55,633 nt of DNA from Planctomycetales bacterium (lineage in GTDB: Bacteria; Planctomycetota; Planctomycetia; Isosphaerales; Isosphaeraceae): the NCBI GenBank assembly GCA_027452145.1, contig DAIDHB010000063.1, forward strand, positions 1 to 55,633, given 5' to 3'. Below, piece after piece: positions 42,481-49,745 of the stretch (positions within the stretch are counted from its first letter, which is position 1; each line of letters opens with the position of its first letter). The notes beneath the pieces are model-generated. The model had not been told where the DNA came from, did not search any database, and saw only the letters and a program-made list of their open reading frames with translations. The translations under genes were made by a program, and so were the position numbers.

Positions 42481-44067
42481 GTGACCGCAATGCAGCACGC
42501 CGCGCGCGTGGGCCTCTTGATGGCCGTCGCCGCCGCCCTGCTGGGCTGGGAGCTGGCCCACTCGGAGGCGACCTTCGCCGACGGCCTCCGTTATATCCAT
42601 CGAGCCGAGCGATTCGAGAGCGAATCGTGGGCGGCCGGTTTCGGCAAGGGGATCGACCATCCCCTGCACCCGATGGCGATCGCCGCCGCGCACCGGCTGA
42701 TCGGCGGCGAGGGCCCCGCGTCGTGGCAGCGGGCGGCGCTGTCGGTCTCGTTCGTCTCGGCGGTGCTCCTGGTCATCCCGACGTACCTGCTCACGCTTGA
42801 GCTTTTCGGGTCCGCTGCGGCGTGGCTGGCCTGTGTGCTCGCCGTGGTCAACCCGATCGTCGGCTACGTGGTGGTCAACGTGCTGTCCGAGAGCACGTTC
42901 TTCCTCTGGTGGACGTTCGGCCTGTGGGCCTCGGCACGCTTCTTTCGCGAGGGGCGGTTCCTCTGGCTGCCGCTAGCCATCGCCTTCAGCGGGCTGGCCT
43001 ACCTGACCAGGCCCGAGGGTCTCTTGCTGCCGGCGTCGATCGTCGTGGCGCTGTTGCTGCTGCCCGTGGTCCGGGCGGCGCGGATCAACTGGCCCCGGTG
43101 GTGGGGCGCGCTGGCGTTCCTGGTCGTCGGCTTCGCGCTGGTGGCGGGGCCGTATGTGGCCCTCAAGAAGGGCCTGGGGACGAAACCGGCGATCGCCCGC
43201 GTGCTGGGACTGGCCCCGCGCTCCGACCCGATGGGCCTGGAGCGCGAGCATCCGCTGCCGGCTGACCAGACGCTGGCGAGGACGTACCAGCTTGCCGCGG
43301 GCCGGACGGCCAGGGCCTTTCGCGCCTCGGTAACGCCGCCACTGTTCGTCTTCAGCCTGCTCGGCGTGGGGCTGTCGCTCTACCAGCGAACGCGGCTACG
43401 CGCCTGGATCCTGCTGTCGGCCGTCCTGGCGGCCTCGGCGGTGGGGCTAACCCGGTTGCACGCGACCGGCGGCTACCTGACGGCCCGGCACAGCCTGATC
43501 CCCGGCATGATCCTCACGCTGGCCGCGGCGCACGCGCTGACCTGGCTGATGGGCAAGGCGGCCCTCCCCGGCAGTTGGATCGGCCGGCCTGGCGAGCGGC
43601 TGCGGCCGGGCCCGGCCGTCTGGGCGGGGTTGCTGGCGGCGCTGGTGGTCTATCCGAATGTCCGGACCCTCGGGCCTCCCAATCAAGGGCCGTTCTCGGT
43701 CTATACCGCGACGGGGCGCTGGATCGCCGATCATGTCGAGGGCTCGGACCGCGTACTCGACATGACCAACTGGTCGCTGTTCTTCAGCGGGCAGCCCGGC
43801 TACAGCTATGCGCAGGTCTATGACGCGCCGCCCGACCCGAACGTCCGCTGGATCGTCGTGCGCGACACGCACGTCGCGGGGCACTGGCCGTACAGCGACG
43901 TGGTCAAGGGGATGATCGGGGACAGCGAGCCGGTGGCGAGGTTTCCCGCCGACGCACACGGCAAGCAGGTGCAGATCCGGATCTACGATCGTCGAACTTC
44001 GCTGGCGACCCGGACCGCGACGGCGACGGCGAGAGGGGCGAGCGACGGCGGGTCGACCCGCCGTTAA
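42481..44067 (+). CDS. Polytopic membrane glycosyltransferase-like protein (GT39/PMT family type)
   Basis: The protein has 528 residues from GTG 42481, with AAGGAAGGA 5 nt before. About ten membrane helices are visible, for example VSFVSAVLLVIPTYLLTLEL, AWLACVLAVVNPIVGYVVVN, LLLPASIVVALLLLPVV and ALAFLVVGFALVAGPYVAL. An early loop contains ATFADGLRYIHRAERF. Its acidic residue is where PMT/ArnT-type enzymes carry the catalytic Asp, though the usual DE/DD pair is not obvious. The C-terminal 120 residues form a soluble periplasmic domain (VEGSDRVLDMTNWSLFFSGQ). The family transfers sugars from polyprenyl-phosphate donors at the outer face of the membrane. The neighbours, GT2 upstream and SGNH protein downstream on the same strand with 18- and 37-bp gaps, indicate a surface glycan role. 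Substrate unknown. Confidence 0.83.
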   Translation: MTAMQHAARVGLLMAVAAALLGWELAHSEATFADGLRYIHRAERFESESWAAGFGKGIDHPLHPMAIAAAHRLIGGEGPASWQRAALSVSFVSAVLLVIPTYLLTLELFGSAAAWLACVLAVVNPIVGYVVVNVLSESTFFLWWTFGLWASARFFREGRFLWLPLAIAFSGLAYLTRPEGLLLPASIVVALLLLPVVRAARINWPRWWGALAFLVVGFALVAGPYVALKKGLGTKPAIARVLGLAPRSDPMGLEREHPLPADQTLARTYQLAAGRTARAFRASVTPPLFVFSLLGVGLSLYQRTRLRAWILLSAVLAASAVGLTRLHATGGYLTARHSLIPGMILTLAAAHALTWLMGKAALPGSWIGRPGERLRPGPAVWAGLLAALVVYPNVRTLGPPNQGPFSVYTATGRWIADHVEGSDRVLDMTNWSLFFSGQPGYSYAQVYDAPPDPNVRWIVVRDTHVAGHWPYSDVVKGMIGDSEPVARFPADAHGKQVQIRIYDRRTSLATRTATATARGASDGGSTRR

Positions 44068-44104
44068 TGCTGCGGACTCCCTGGTCCCCGCGGAGGTTGG
44101 CGAA

Positions 44105-45337
44105 ATGCCCGAGACGAGCACGACGTCCGGTCCGATCGTCCGCGGCCGGCCCGCACGCACGGATCTCGGGCACGGGCCGGCCGCGTCCGCCGCGCCGATG
44201 CCGCGCGACCGGCGGCGGGTCTCGGTCGTGCCCTGGGGCGTGCTGGGCGCAATCGGCCTGATCGCGGCGATCGAGTGGCACCTTGGACGGAACTGGCTCG
44301 ACCTGTCGGACCCGGTCAGCGTGAGCTGGCGGTACGCCGACGACGCGGCGAGCACCGAATCCGCCGCCTGCGACGTCCTGTTTCTCGGCGACAGCCTGGT
44401 GAAGCACGGGCTGATCCCCTCGGTCGTCGAGCGCGAGTCGGGCATCAAGAGCGTCAACCTGGCCGCCGCCCGCGCGCCGGCGCTCATGACCTACTTCGCG
44501 CTTCGTCGCGCGCTGGAATCGGGCGCCCGGCCCCGCGCCATCGTGATCAACACCAAGCCGGCGGTGCTGATCGCGGGCGTCGACTACAACGCCGGCTACT
44601 GGCCCGCCGCACTCTCGGCCCGCGAATGCCTCGAGCTGGGCCGGATCACCGGCAAGGCGACGTTCGGCGTCGAGATGCTCGTCGCGAGGCTGTTCCCGTC
44701 GCTCCGGTCGCGGCTGGAGGTACGCTCGCAGCTCATGGCCGCGCTCAACGGCACGGCGGACCCGATCAGCGAGATCAACCGGGTGCTCTGGCGAAACTGG
44801 TCGGCCAACGGCGGCGCCAACGTGGCGTCGCTCAACTCGCCCTACCGGGGCGAGCTCTCGCCCGAGATCCGCGACCGCCTGCACCCGGACCGCTGGTACG
44901 TCGACCGCTCCAACACGAAGGGGGTCGAGCTGTTGCTCAGCCTCGCCCGGGAGCAAGGAATCCGCGTTTTCTGGCTGTTGCCGCCGATCTCGCCGGGGCT
45001 CCAGCAGTGGCGCGAGCGAAGCGGGGCCGAGGCGAGCTACGAGTCGTTCGTCCGCGCCTACGTGTCCCGATACCCGTCGACGTTGACCGTACTGGACGCC
45101 CGCCGGGTCGTCATCGAGCCTTCGTCGTTCATCGACGCCACCCACCTCGCCGGCCGCGGCGCGATCGCGCTGAGCCGGGCCGTCGCCGCGGCGATGCAGG
45201 ACGAGCTGGTGGCGAAATCGCCGGGCCAGGGCGACGGCTGGCGGATCCTCAAGACTCCCGCGGGCGACGTCGCCCATCGCGATGATGTCCTCCTCGAGGA
45301 CCTCGATCGCTCGAAGGAAATCGTCCGCCGCCGGTAG
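44105..45337 (+). CDS. Membrane-anchored SGNH/GDSL-type hydrolase or acyltransferase-like protein
   Basis: The protein has 410 residues. After a disordered N-terminus of about 38 residues, one signal-anchor helix lies at about 40-56 (VVPWGVLGAIGLIAAIEW). The extracytoplasmic domain has the block I nucleophile Ser97 in DVLFLGDSLVKHGL and the block V pair Asp344-His347 in IDATHLAGRGA. The middle contains IVINTKPAVLIAGVDYNAG. This pattern matches SGNH proteins of the AlgX/AlgJ type that add or remove acetyl groups on exopolysaccharides. The usual membrane acyltransferase partner (MBOAT) is not adjacent. It is the third gene of the plus-strand glycan unit. The role as polysaccharide O-acetylase or esterase is inference from fold and context. 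Confidence 0.82.
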   Translation: MPETSTTSGPIVRGRPARTDLGHGPAASAAPMPRDRRRVSVVPWGVLGAIGLIAAIEWHLGRNWLDLSDPVSVSWRYADDAASTESAACDVLFLGDSLVKHGLIPSVVERESGIKSVNLAAARAPALMTYFALRRALESGARPRAIVINTKPAVLIAGVDYNAGYWPAALSARECLELGRITGKATFGVEMLVARLFPSLRSRLEVRSQLMAALNGTADPISEINRVLWRNWSANGGANVASLNSPYRGELSPEIRDRLHPDRWYVDRSNTKGVELLLSLAREQGIRVFWLLPPISPGLQQWRERSGAEASYESFVRAYVSRYPSTLTVLDARRVVIEPSSFIDATHLAGRGAIALSRAVAAAMQDELVAKSPGQGDGWRILKTPAGDVAHRDDVLLEDLDRSKEIVRRR

Positions 45338-45451
45338 CCACTGGCGGCGGAGCGTGCCTGGGCCGGACAATGGATTGTCCGTCGGCCAGGCCGCGCGCTG
45401 CGACGGCCGACCATCTCCTCGTGTCGGGCGCCATGACCTGCGAGGCTCACC

Positions 45452-46528
45452 ATGCGACCGCACCTGCTGTTCGCCGCGCTGGCCGCCGGTCTGGCCGTCG
45501 TCCCGGCGCGAACAGTTACTGCCGACGACCGGCCGACCCTGCATGAGCTCCGCGAGTTCATGGCGCGGGGCGCCTTCACCGAGCTGGATCGCGAACTGGC
45601 CCGGCGTCCGCTCTCGCTGGCCGAGATCGAGAAGGACGGCCTCGACGGCCGGCCCCGGCCCGTGGTCGACATCCTCGAGACCATGGCCCGGTTCGAGAAG
45701 CTTCAGGCGCGGGTCGCCGAGCCGCTTGAGGTCCGCGGCGACATGAGCGTGCGGTTGACGCCCAACACGACCGGCGAGGAGGCGTACACCACCTGCTTCC
45801 TGGCGTTCACCTACAACGGCCTGGCCGTCTCGGGACAGGGCGAGGAGCTGGTGCTCGTCCGGCCCGAGACGCGTCCCGAGCTGCCCCGGCCCGGGCGGAA
45901 GTGGGACCCGTCGCGGATCCTGGCGACGCGGCTATTGAGGCTGGGCTACCTCGCGCCCGACCCGATCCTCAGGCACTACCATCAGGAGATCGGCACGGGC
46001 GACGGCCACGCAATCATCGTCCCGAAGGCCAACGTGCTGATCGCGATCGACACCGAGCCGGCGCTCGCGAAACTGGCGGCACTCGTCGACGACGAGACGA
46101 TGGCCGCGATGGGCGCCGCGCCCGCCGATTCGCCCGCGGCCGCCGAGGGCCCGCGGCCGCCCAGCGCCGGCGCGATCGCCTCGCGAGCGTGCGTCCACTT
46201 TTACCTCCAGGCGTTCGCGCGCAAGCACGACATGGCGATGTCAGGCACGGTCGACCCCCAGAATGCGCCGAAGAGCTATCCCGAGATGAACGTCTGGCTG
46301 AGCGCGCGGGGGTCGGAGACGCTCGGATGGGAATACCGGCGCATAATGGAGCAGTCCGCCCGCTCGCGAGAGGCGGAAGCCGCGGGCTGGGTCGACCCGC
46401 GCCCCGACCGCGTGATCACGCCGGCCGCTCAGCGGCGGATGGAGATTCGCTTCGGCCTGGCGGCATCGCCGGATTCGGAGCGGCCCCGGGCACGCACCAG
46501 CAAGAAGGCCGCGAGGCGGAAGCGATGA
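45452..46528 (+). CDS. Secreted protein of unknown function
   Basis: The protein has 358 residues from ATG 45452 (GAGG 7 nt upstream). Residues 1-24 are a signal peptide (RPHLLFAALAAGLAVVPA). I do not recognise a family. Two short alpha/beta segments, FLAFTYNGLAVSGQGEELVLVRPE at about 112-136 and GDGHAIIVPKANVLIAIDTE at about 186-206, have the rhythm of secretin N-domains or similar ring-building motifs, but the match is weak. The middle is Pro/Ala-rich (about 220-245), and the C-terminus is strongly basic (SKKAARRKR). It follows the SGNH gene on the same strand after 114 bp and precedes hisA after 135 bp. It may be independent of both. Confidence 0.72.
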   Translation: MRPHLLFAALAAGLAVVPARTVTADDRPTLHELREFMARGAFTELDRELARRPLSLAEIEKDGLDGRPRPVVDILETMARFEKLQARVAEPLEVRGDMSVRLTPNTTGEEAYTTCFLAFTYNGLAVSGQGEELVLVRPETRPELPRPGRKWDPSRILATRLLRLGYLAPDPILRHYHQEIGTGDGHAIIVPKANVLIAIDTEPALAKLAALVDDETMAAMGAAPADSPAAAEGPRPPSAGAIASRACVHFYLQAFARKHDMAMSGTVDPQNAPKSYPEMNVWLSARGSETLGWEYRRIMEQSARSREAEAAGWVDPRPDRVITPAAQRRMEIRFGLAASPDSERPRARTSKKAARRKR

Positions 46529-46663
46529 GGGCGTGATGATGGGGCGGCGTCCTCCGCGAGTCGACGCGCCGCTCCCGCTCGACCGGGGTCGGTCCTTGCG
46601 GAGCCCCTGCCGCTGGAATAGATTTGGGTTGGGTGAAGGTCTCCTGGCGAATCGGTGAAACTC

Positions 46664-47380
46664 ATGCTATTGATCCCGGCGATTGATCTGCGAGGGGGGC
46701 ATTGCGTCCGTCTACGACAGGGGGATTTCGACCAGGAAACCGTGTTCGGCGACGATCCGGCCGCGATGGCCGAGCGCTGGCAGTCGGAAGGCGCGGCGCG
46801 GATTCACCTGGTGGATCTCGACGGTGCCCGGGAGGGCCGCCCCGTCAACGTCGATGCCGTGCGCCAGATTGCGGCCCGGGTCGGCGTGCCCTGCCAGCTC
46901 GGCGGCGGCATCCGCGACGAGGCCACGATCGCCGCGTGGCTCGAGGCGGGCATCGAACGCGTCGTGGTGGGTACTCAGGCGCTCCGCGATCCCGATTGGT
47001 TCGCCCATATGGCCCGCTCCTATCCCGAGCGCCTGCTGCTGGGCATCGACGCTCGCGACGGCATGGTCGCGACCGAGGGATGGCTCGAGACATCCAGCAC
47101 GCCGGCGCTCTCGCTCGCCGCGCGGTTCGAGGGGCTGCCCATCGCCGGCATCATCTACACCGACATCGCCCGCGACGGCACCCTGGAGGGCCCGAACATC
47201 GACGCGATGGCCGCCATGGCCGAGGCCGTGCGCACGCCCATCATCGCATCGGGCGGGGTCGGCACGCTTGACGACCTCGATCGCCTGGCGAGGCTCCCTC
47301 TGGCCGGCTGCATCATCGGCCGGGCACTCTATGACGGTCGGTTTTCCCTGCGCTCGGCTTTGGATCGTCTTGGTCATTAG
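46664..47380 (+). CDS. hisA: HisA, phosphoribosylformimino-AICAR ribotide isomerase
   Basis: I take ATG 46664 as start (238 residues, MLLIPAIDLRGG, the usual beginning of the family). A GTG at 46655 would add three residues. This is a (beta/alpha)8 barrel that catalyses the ProFAR to PRFAR step of histidine synthesis in the cytoplasm. Catalytic Asp8 lies in IPAIDLRGG and Asp129 in LLGIDARDG. Phosphate-binding loops are QLGGGIRDEA (about 81-90) and IIASGGVGTLDDL (about 193-205). YTDIARDGTLEGPN is also conserved. No other his genes are next to it, so histidine genes appear scattered, as is common in planctomycetes. The last two codons and the TAG stop (GGT CAT TAG) are the first unit and a half of a heptamer repeat array; see the repeat entry. 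Confidence 0.96.
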   Translation: MLLIPAIDLRGGHCVRLRQGDFDQETVFGDDPAAMAERWQSEGAARIHLVDLDGAREGRPVNVDAVRQIAARVGVPCQLGGGIRDEATIAAWLEAGIERVVVGTQALRDPDWFAHMARSYPERLLLGIDARDGMVATEGWLETSSTPALSLAARFEGLPIAGIIYTDIARDGTLEGPNIDAMAAMAEAVRTPIIASGGVGTLDDLDRLARLPLAGCIIGRALYDGRFSLRSALDRLGH

Positions 47381-47420
47381 TCATTAGTCATTGGTCATTG
47401 GTCATTGGTCATTAGTCATT
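47372..47420. repeat. Heptamer tandem repeat, seven units of RGTCATT
   Basis: Seven perfect 7-bp units run without gaps: GGTCATT, AGTCATT, AGTCATT, GGTCATT, GGTCATT, GGTCATT, AGTCATT. Only the first base varies (A or G). The array begins with the last codons of hisA, and the A of the second unit makes the hisA TAG stop. It is strikingly AT-rich for this genome. Similar heptamer arrays are known from several bacterial groups; their role is not established. Confidence 0.95.
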
Positions 47421-47422
47421 CG

Positions 47423-47478
47423 TTCTCTGTCCTCTGCCCTTCGTCCTTCGTTATCTGTCCTTCGTCCTCTGGTCTTTC
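47423..47478. repeat. Second heptamer array, eight degenerate units of TCCTYYG type
   Basis: Starting two bases after the RGTCATT array, eight 7-bp units follow: TTCTCTG, TCCTCTG, CCCTTCG, TCCTTCG, TTATCTG, TCCTTCG, TCCTCTG, GTCTTTC. The period equals that of the first array but the sequence is unrelated, and one strand is almost purely pyrimidine. The rest of the gap up to the EF-G start (47479-47648) holds no gene or clear promoter. Confidence 0.85.
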
Positions 47479-47648
47479 CTGAATCCCTGGTCGAGACGTT
47501 AGCGACTGACGTTCTCCGCAGTCCACCAAGTCTTCTGCCTCGTGCGTCTCGCGGTCGATCGATCGAGCTCCCCCGCTCCGGAGGAGCAGAGTGCATCACC
47601 GGCTTCCGACACTTAGCGCCTTTCACCAGCAACCCGGGAGATGACGCC

Positions 47649-49727
47649 ATGAGCACGACGTATCACATCACGGATATCCGCAACGTTGCCCTGGCTGGAC
47701 ATGGGGCGTCGGGCAAGACCTCGCTTGCCGACGCCCTGCTTTTCGCCGCCGGTGCAACCAGTCGCAAGGGTTCAGTGGACGACGGTACCAGCCTCCTGGA
47801 CGTCGACGAGGAAGAGAAGCGCAGGCATTTCACGATCGATTGCCACCTCGGGCACCTCGCCTGGGACAACCGGCAGGTTCACCTGATCGACACACCCGGC
47901 TATCCCGATTTTATCGGCAGCGCGCTCAGCGCCCTCGCGGCCGTCGAGAACGTCGTGCTGGCGGTCTCCGGCCCGTCGGGGATCGAGGTGAACACCCGCC
48001 GGCTGTTCCACGAGGCCGGCCGGCTGGGACTCGGCCGGTTCGTCGTCGTCACGAAGATGGACGCCGAGAACGTCGATTACCGCTCGGACCTCGAGGCCAT
48101 CCGCGAGTCGTTCGGCTCGCAGTGCGTGCCGTTCAACGTGCCGATCGGCCAGGGCCCCAGCTTCTCCGGCATCATCGACGTGATCCGCTCGCACGACGAG
48201 GATCCGCCCGAATGCCCGATGCCGCCGACCGAGGCCTATCGCATGGTCGTCGAGCAGATCGTCGAGATCGACGAGGACCTGATGACTCGATACCTCGAAG
48301 GCGAGGCGATCGAGCCGGACGAGCTGCGGAAGGTCGCCCATGACGCGATCGCCCAGGGCAAGCTGGTGCCGGTGCTCTGCGTCTGCACTCGCAAGGACCA
48401 CGGCGTCCGCGAGCTGCTCGACCTGATCACCTGCTGCGGGCTCTCCCCCGACGACATCCACCGCTTCGGCACCCGCTCGGCCGAGGCCGACGGCCCCGAG
48501 GAAGAGATCCAGCCGACCGAGGACGGCACGCTCGTCGCCCAGGTGTTCAAGACGGTGAACGACCAGTTCATGGGCAAGCTGAGCTACCTGCGGATCCTCA
48601 GCGGCCACGTCGCTCCCGACACCACGCTCGTGAACCTCCGCAGCGGCAAGACCGCCAAGGCCGGGCACATCTACGTCCTCCAGGGCAAGCAGCAGGAGGA
48701 GGTCCCCGAGGCGATCGCCGGCGACATCGTCGCCATCGCCAAGTTCGACGACCTGCACGTCTCGGACACCGTGAGCAACGTCGGCGGCAACACGACGGTC
48801 CCGGGCCTTCGCGTCCGTCCGATCAAGTTCCCCTTGCCGATGGTCCCGCGGGCCGTCGAGCCCAAGGCCCGCGACGACGAGGCCAAGATCTCGGTGGGCC
48901 TCTCCAAGATCGCCGACGAGGACCCGACGTTCTCGATCCGCCGCGACGCCCAGACGCACGAGCTGGTGATCTCGGGGATGAGCGACCTGCACCTCGACAT
49001 CGTCCAGAACCGGCTCAAGAACCGCTACAAGCTCGAGATGAACACCCACGTCCCGCAGGTGCCCTACCTCGAGACGATCCTGGGCGAGTCCGAGGCGAAC
49101 CACCGGCACAAGAAGCAGACCGGGGGCCGCGGCCAGTTCGCCGAGGTGCACCTGCGCGTTCGCCCTCGCCAGCGCGGGGCGGGGTTCAACTTCGTCGACG
49201 CCGTGAAGGGCGGCACGATCCCGAACCAGTTCATCCCGGCCGTCGAGAAGGGCGTGCGCGAGCAGATGGACAAGGGGGTCGTCTCGGGCAACCAGGTGGT
49301 GGACGTCGAGGTCGAGGTCTTCTTCGGCAAGGATCACCCGGTCGATAGCTCGGAGCAGGCGTTCAAGACGGCGGCCGCGAATGCGTTCCGCAAGGCGTTC
49401 GAGGCCGCCCGCCCGGCGCTCCTGGAACCGATCGTGAACATCGAGATCACCATCCCGGCCGACAAGTTCGGCGACATCTCGGCCGACCTCTCGACGCGGC
49501 GGGGGCACATCACGGGCATGGACACGCTGCCGGGCAACGTCCAGGTTATCCGCGCCGAGATCCCGCTGTCCGAGGTCCTGACGTATGCCTCGCAGCTCAA
49601 GAGCATGACCGGCGGCCAGGGTTCGTTCACGATGGACTTCAAGTCCCACGAGCCCGTCCCGCCCAACGTGCAGCAGCAGATCGTCGACCGGTACAAGAAG
49701 TCGCGGGCCGGGATCGAGGAGGAATGA
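47649..49727 (+). CDS. EF-G-like translational GTPase (divergent paralogue)
   Basis: I start at ATG 47649 (692 residues), with GGGAG 8 nt upstream; the open frame to 47391 runs through the heptamer repeats. It has all five EF-G domains: the GTPase, domain II (GTLVAQVFKTVNDQFMGKLS), domain III (EDPTFSIRRDAQTHELVISG), domain IV (QTGGRGQFAEVHLRVRPR) and domain V (IEITIPADKFGDISADLSTR, then RGHITGMD). The GTPase motifs depart from canonical FusA: P-loop GHGASGKTS (17-25) instead of AHxDxGKTT, switch I RRHFTID instead of RGITI, and TKMD (135-138) instead of NKMD. This fits EF-G2/EF-G-like paralogues present beside the main EF-G in many bacteria. The function may be in translation under special conditions or recycling; this is not shown by sequence. 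The gene stands alone, with convergent stop codons 18 bp from the permease gene. Confidence 0.93.
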   Translation: MSTTYHITDIRNVALAGHGASGKTSLADALLFAAGATSRKGSVDDGTSLLDVDEEEKRRHFTIDCHLGHLAWDNRQVHLIDTPGYPDFIGSALSALAAVENVVLAVSGPSGIEVNTRRLFHEAGRLGLGRFVVVTKMDAENVDYRSDLEAIRESFGSQCVPFNVPIGQGPSFSGIIDVIRSHDEDPPECPMPPTEAYRMVVEQIVEIDEDLMTRYLEGEAIEPDELRKVAHDAIAQGKLVPVLCVCTRKDHGVRELLDLITCCGLSPDDIHRFGTRSAEADGPEEEIQPTEDGTLVAQVFKTVNDQFMGKLSYLRILSGHVAPDTTLVNLRSGKTAKAGHIYVLQGKQQEEVPEAIAGDIVAIAKFDDLHVSDTVSNVGGNTTVPGLRVRPIKFPLPMVPRAVEPKARDDEAKISVGLSKIADEDPTFSIRRDAQTHELVISGMSDLHLDIVQNRLKNRYKLEMNTHVPQVPYLETILGESEANHRHKKQTGGRGQFAEVHLRVRPRQRGAGFNFVDAVKGGTIPNQFIPAVEKGVREQMDKGVVSGNQVVDVEVEVFFGKDHPVDSSEQAFKTAAANAFRKAFEAARPALLEPIVNIEITIPADKFGDISADLSTRRGHITGMDTLPGNVQVIRAEIPLSEVLTYASQLKSMTGGQGSFTMDFKSHEPVPPNVQQQIVDRYKKSRAGIEEE

Positions 49728-49745
49728 TCGACGGAGGCCAGCGGG

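Noticed and set aside
43904..45544. 546-codon open frame on the minus strand
   Set aside because: It runs antisense across two well-supported genes (GT39-like and SGNH) and has no domain features.
47372..47478. CRISPR array
   Set aside because: The units are 7 bp with no spacers, and no cas genes are present.
47391..47648. Extension of the EF-G-like protein upstream through the heptamer repeats
   Set aside because: The extension translates repeat DNA. ATG 47649 has a good ribosome site and fits the family start.
47772..49649. 625-codon open frame on the minus strand
   Set aside because: It is antisense to the EF-G-like gene; low-complexity composition and no recognisable domain.
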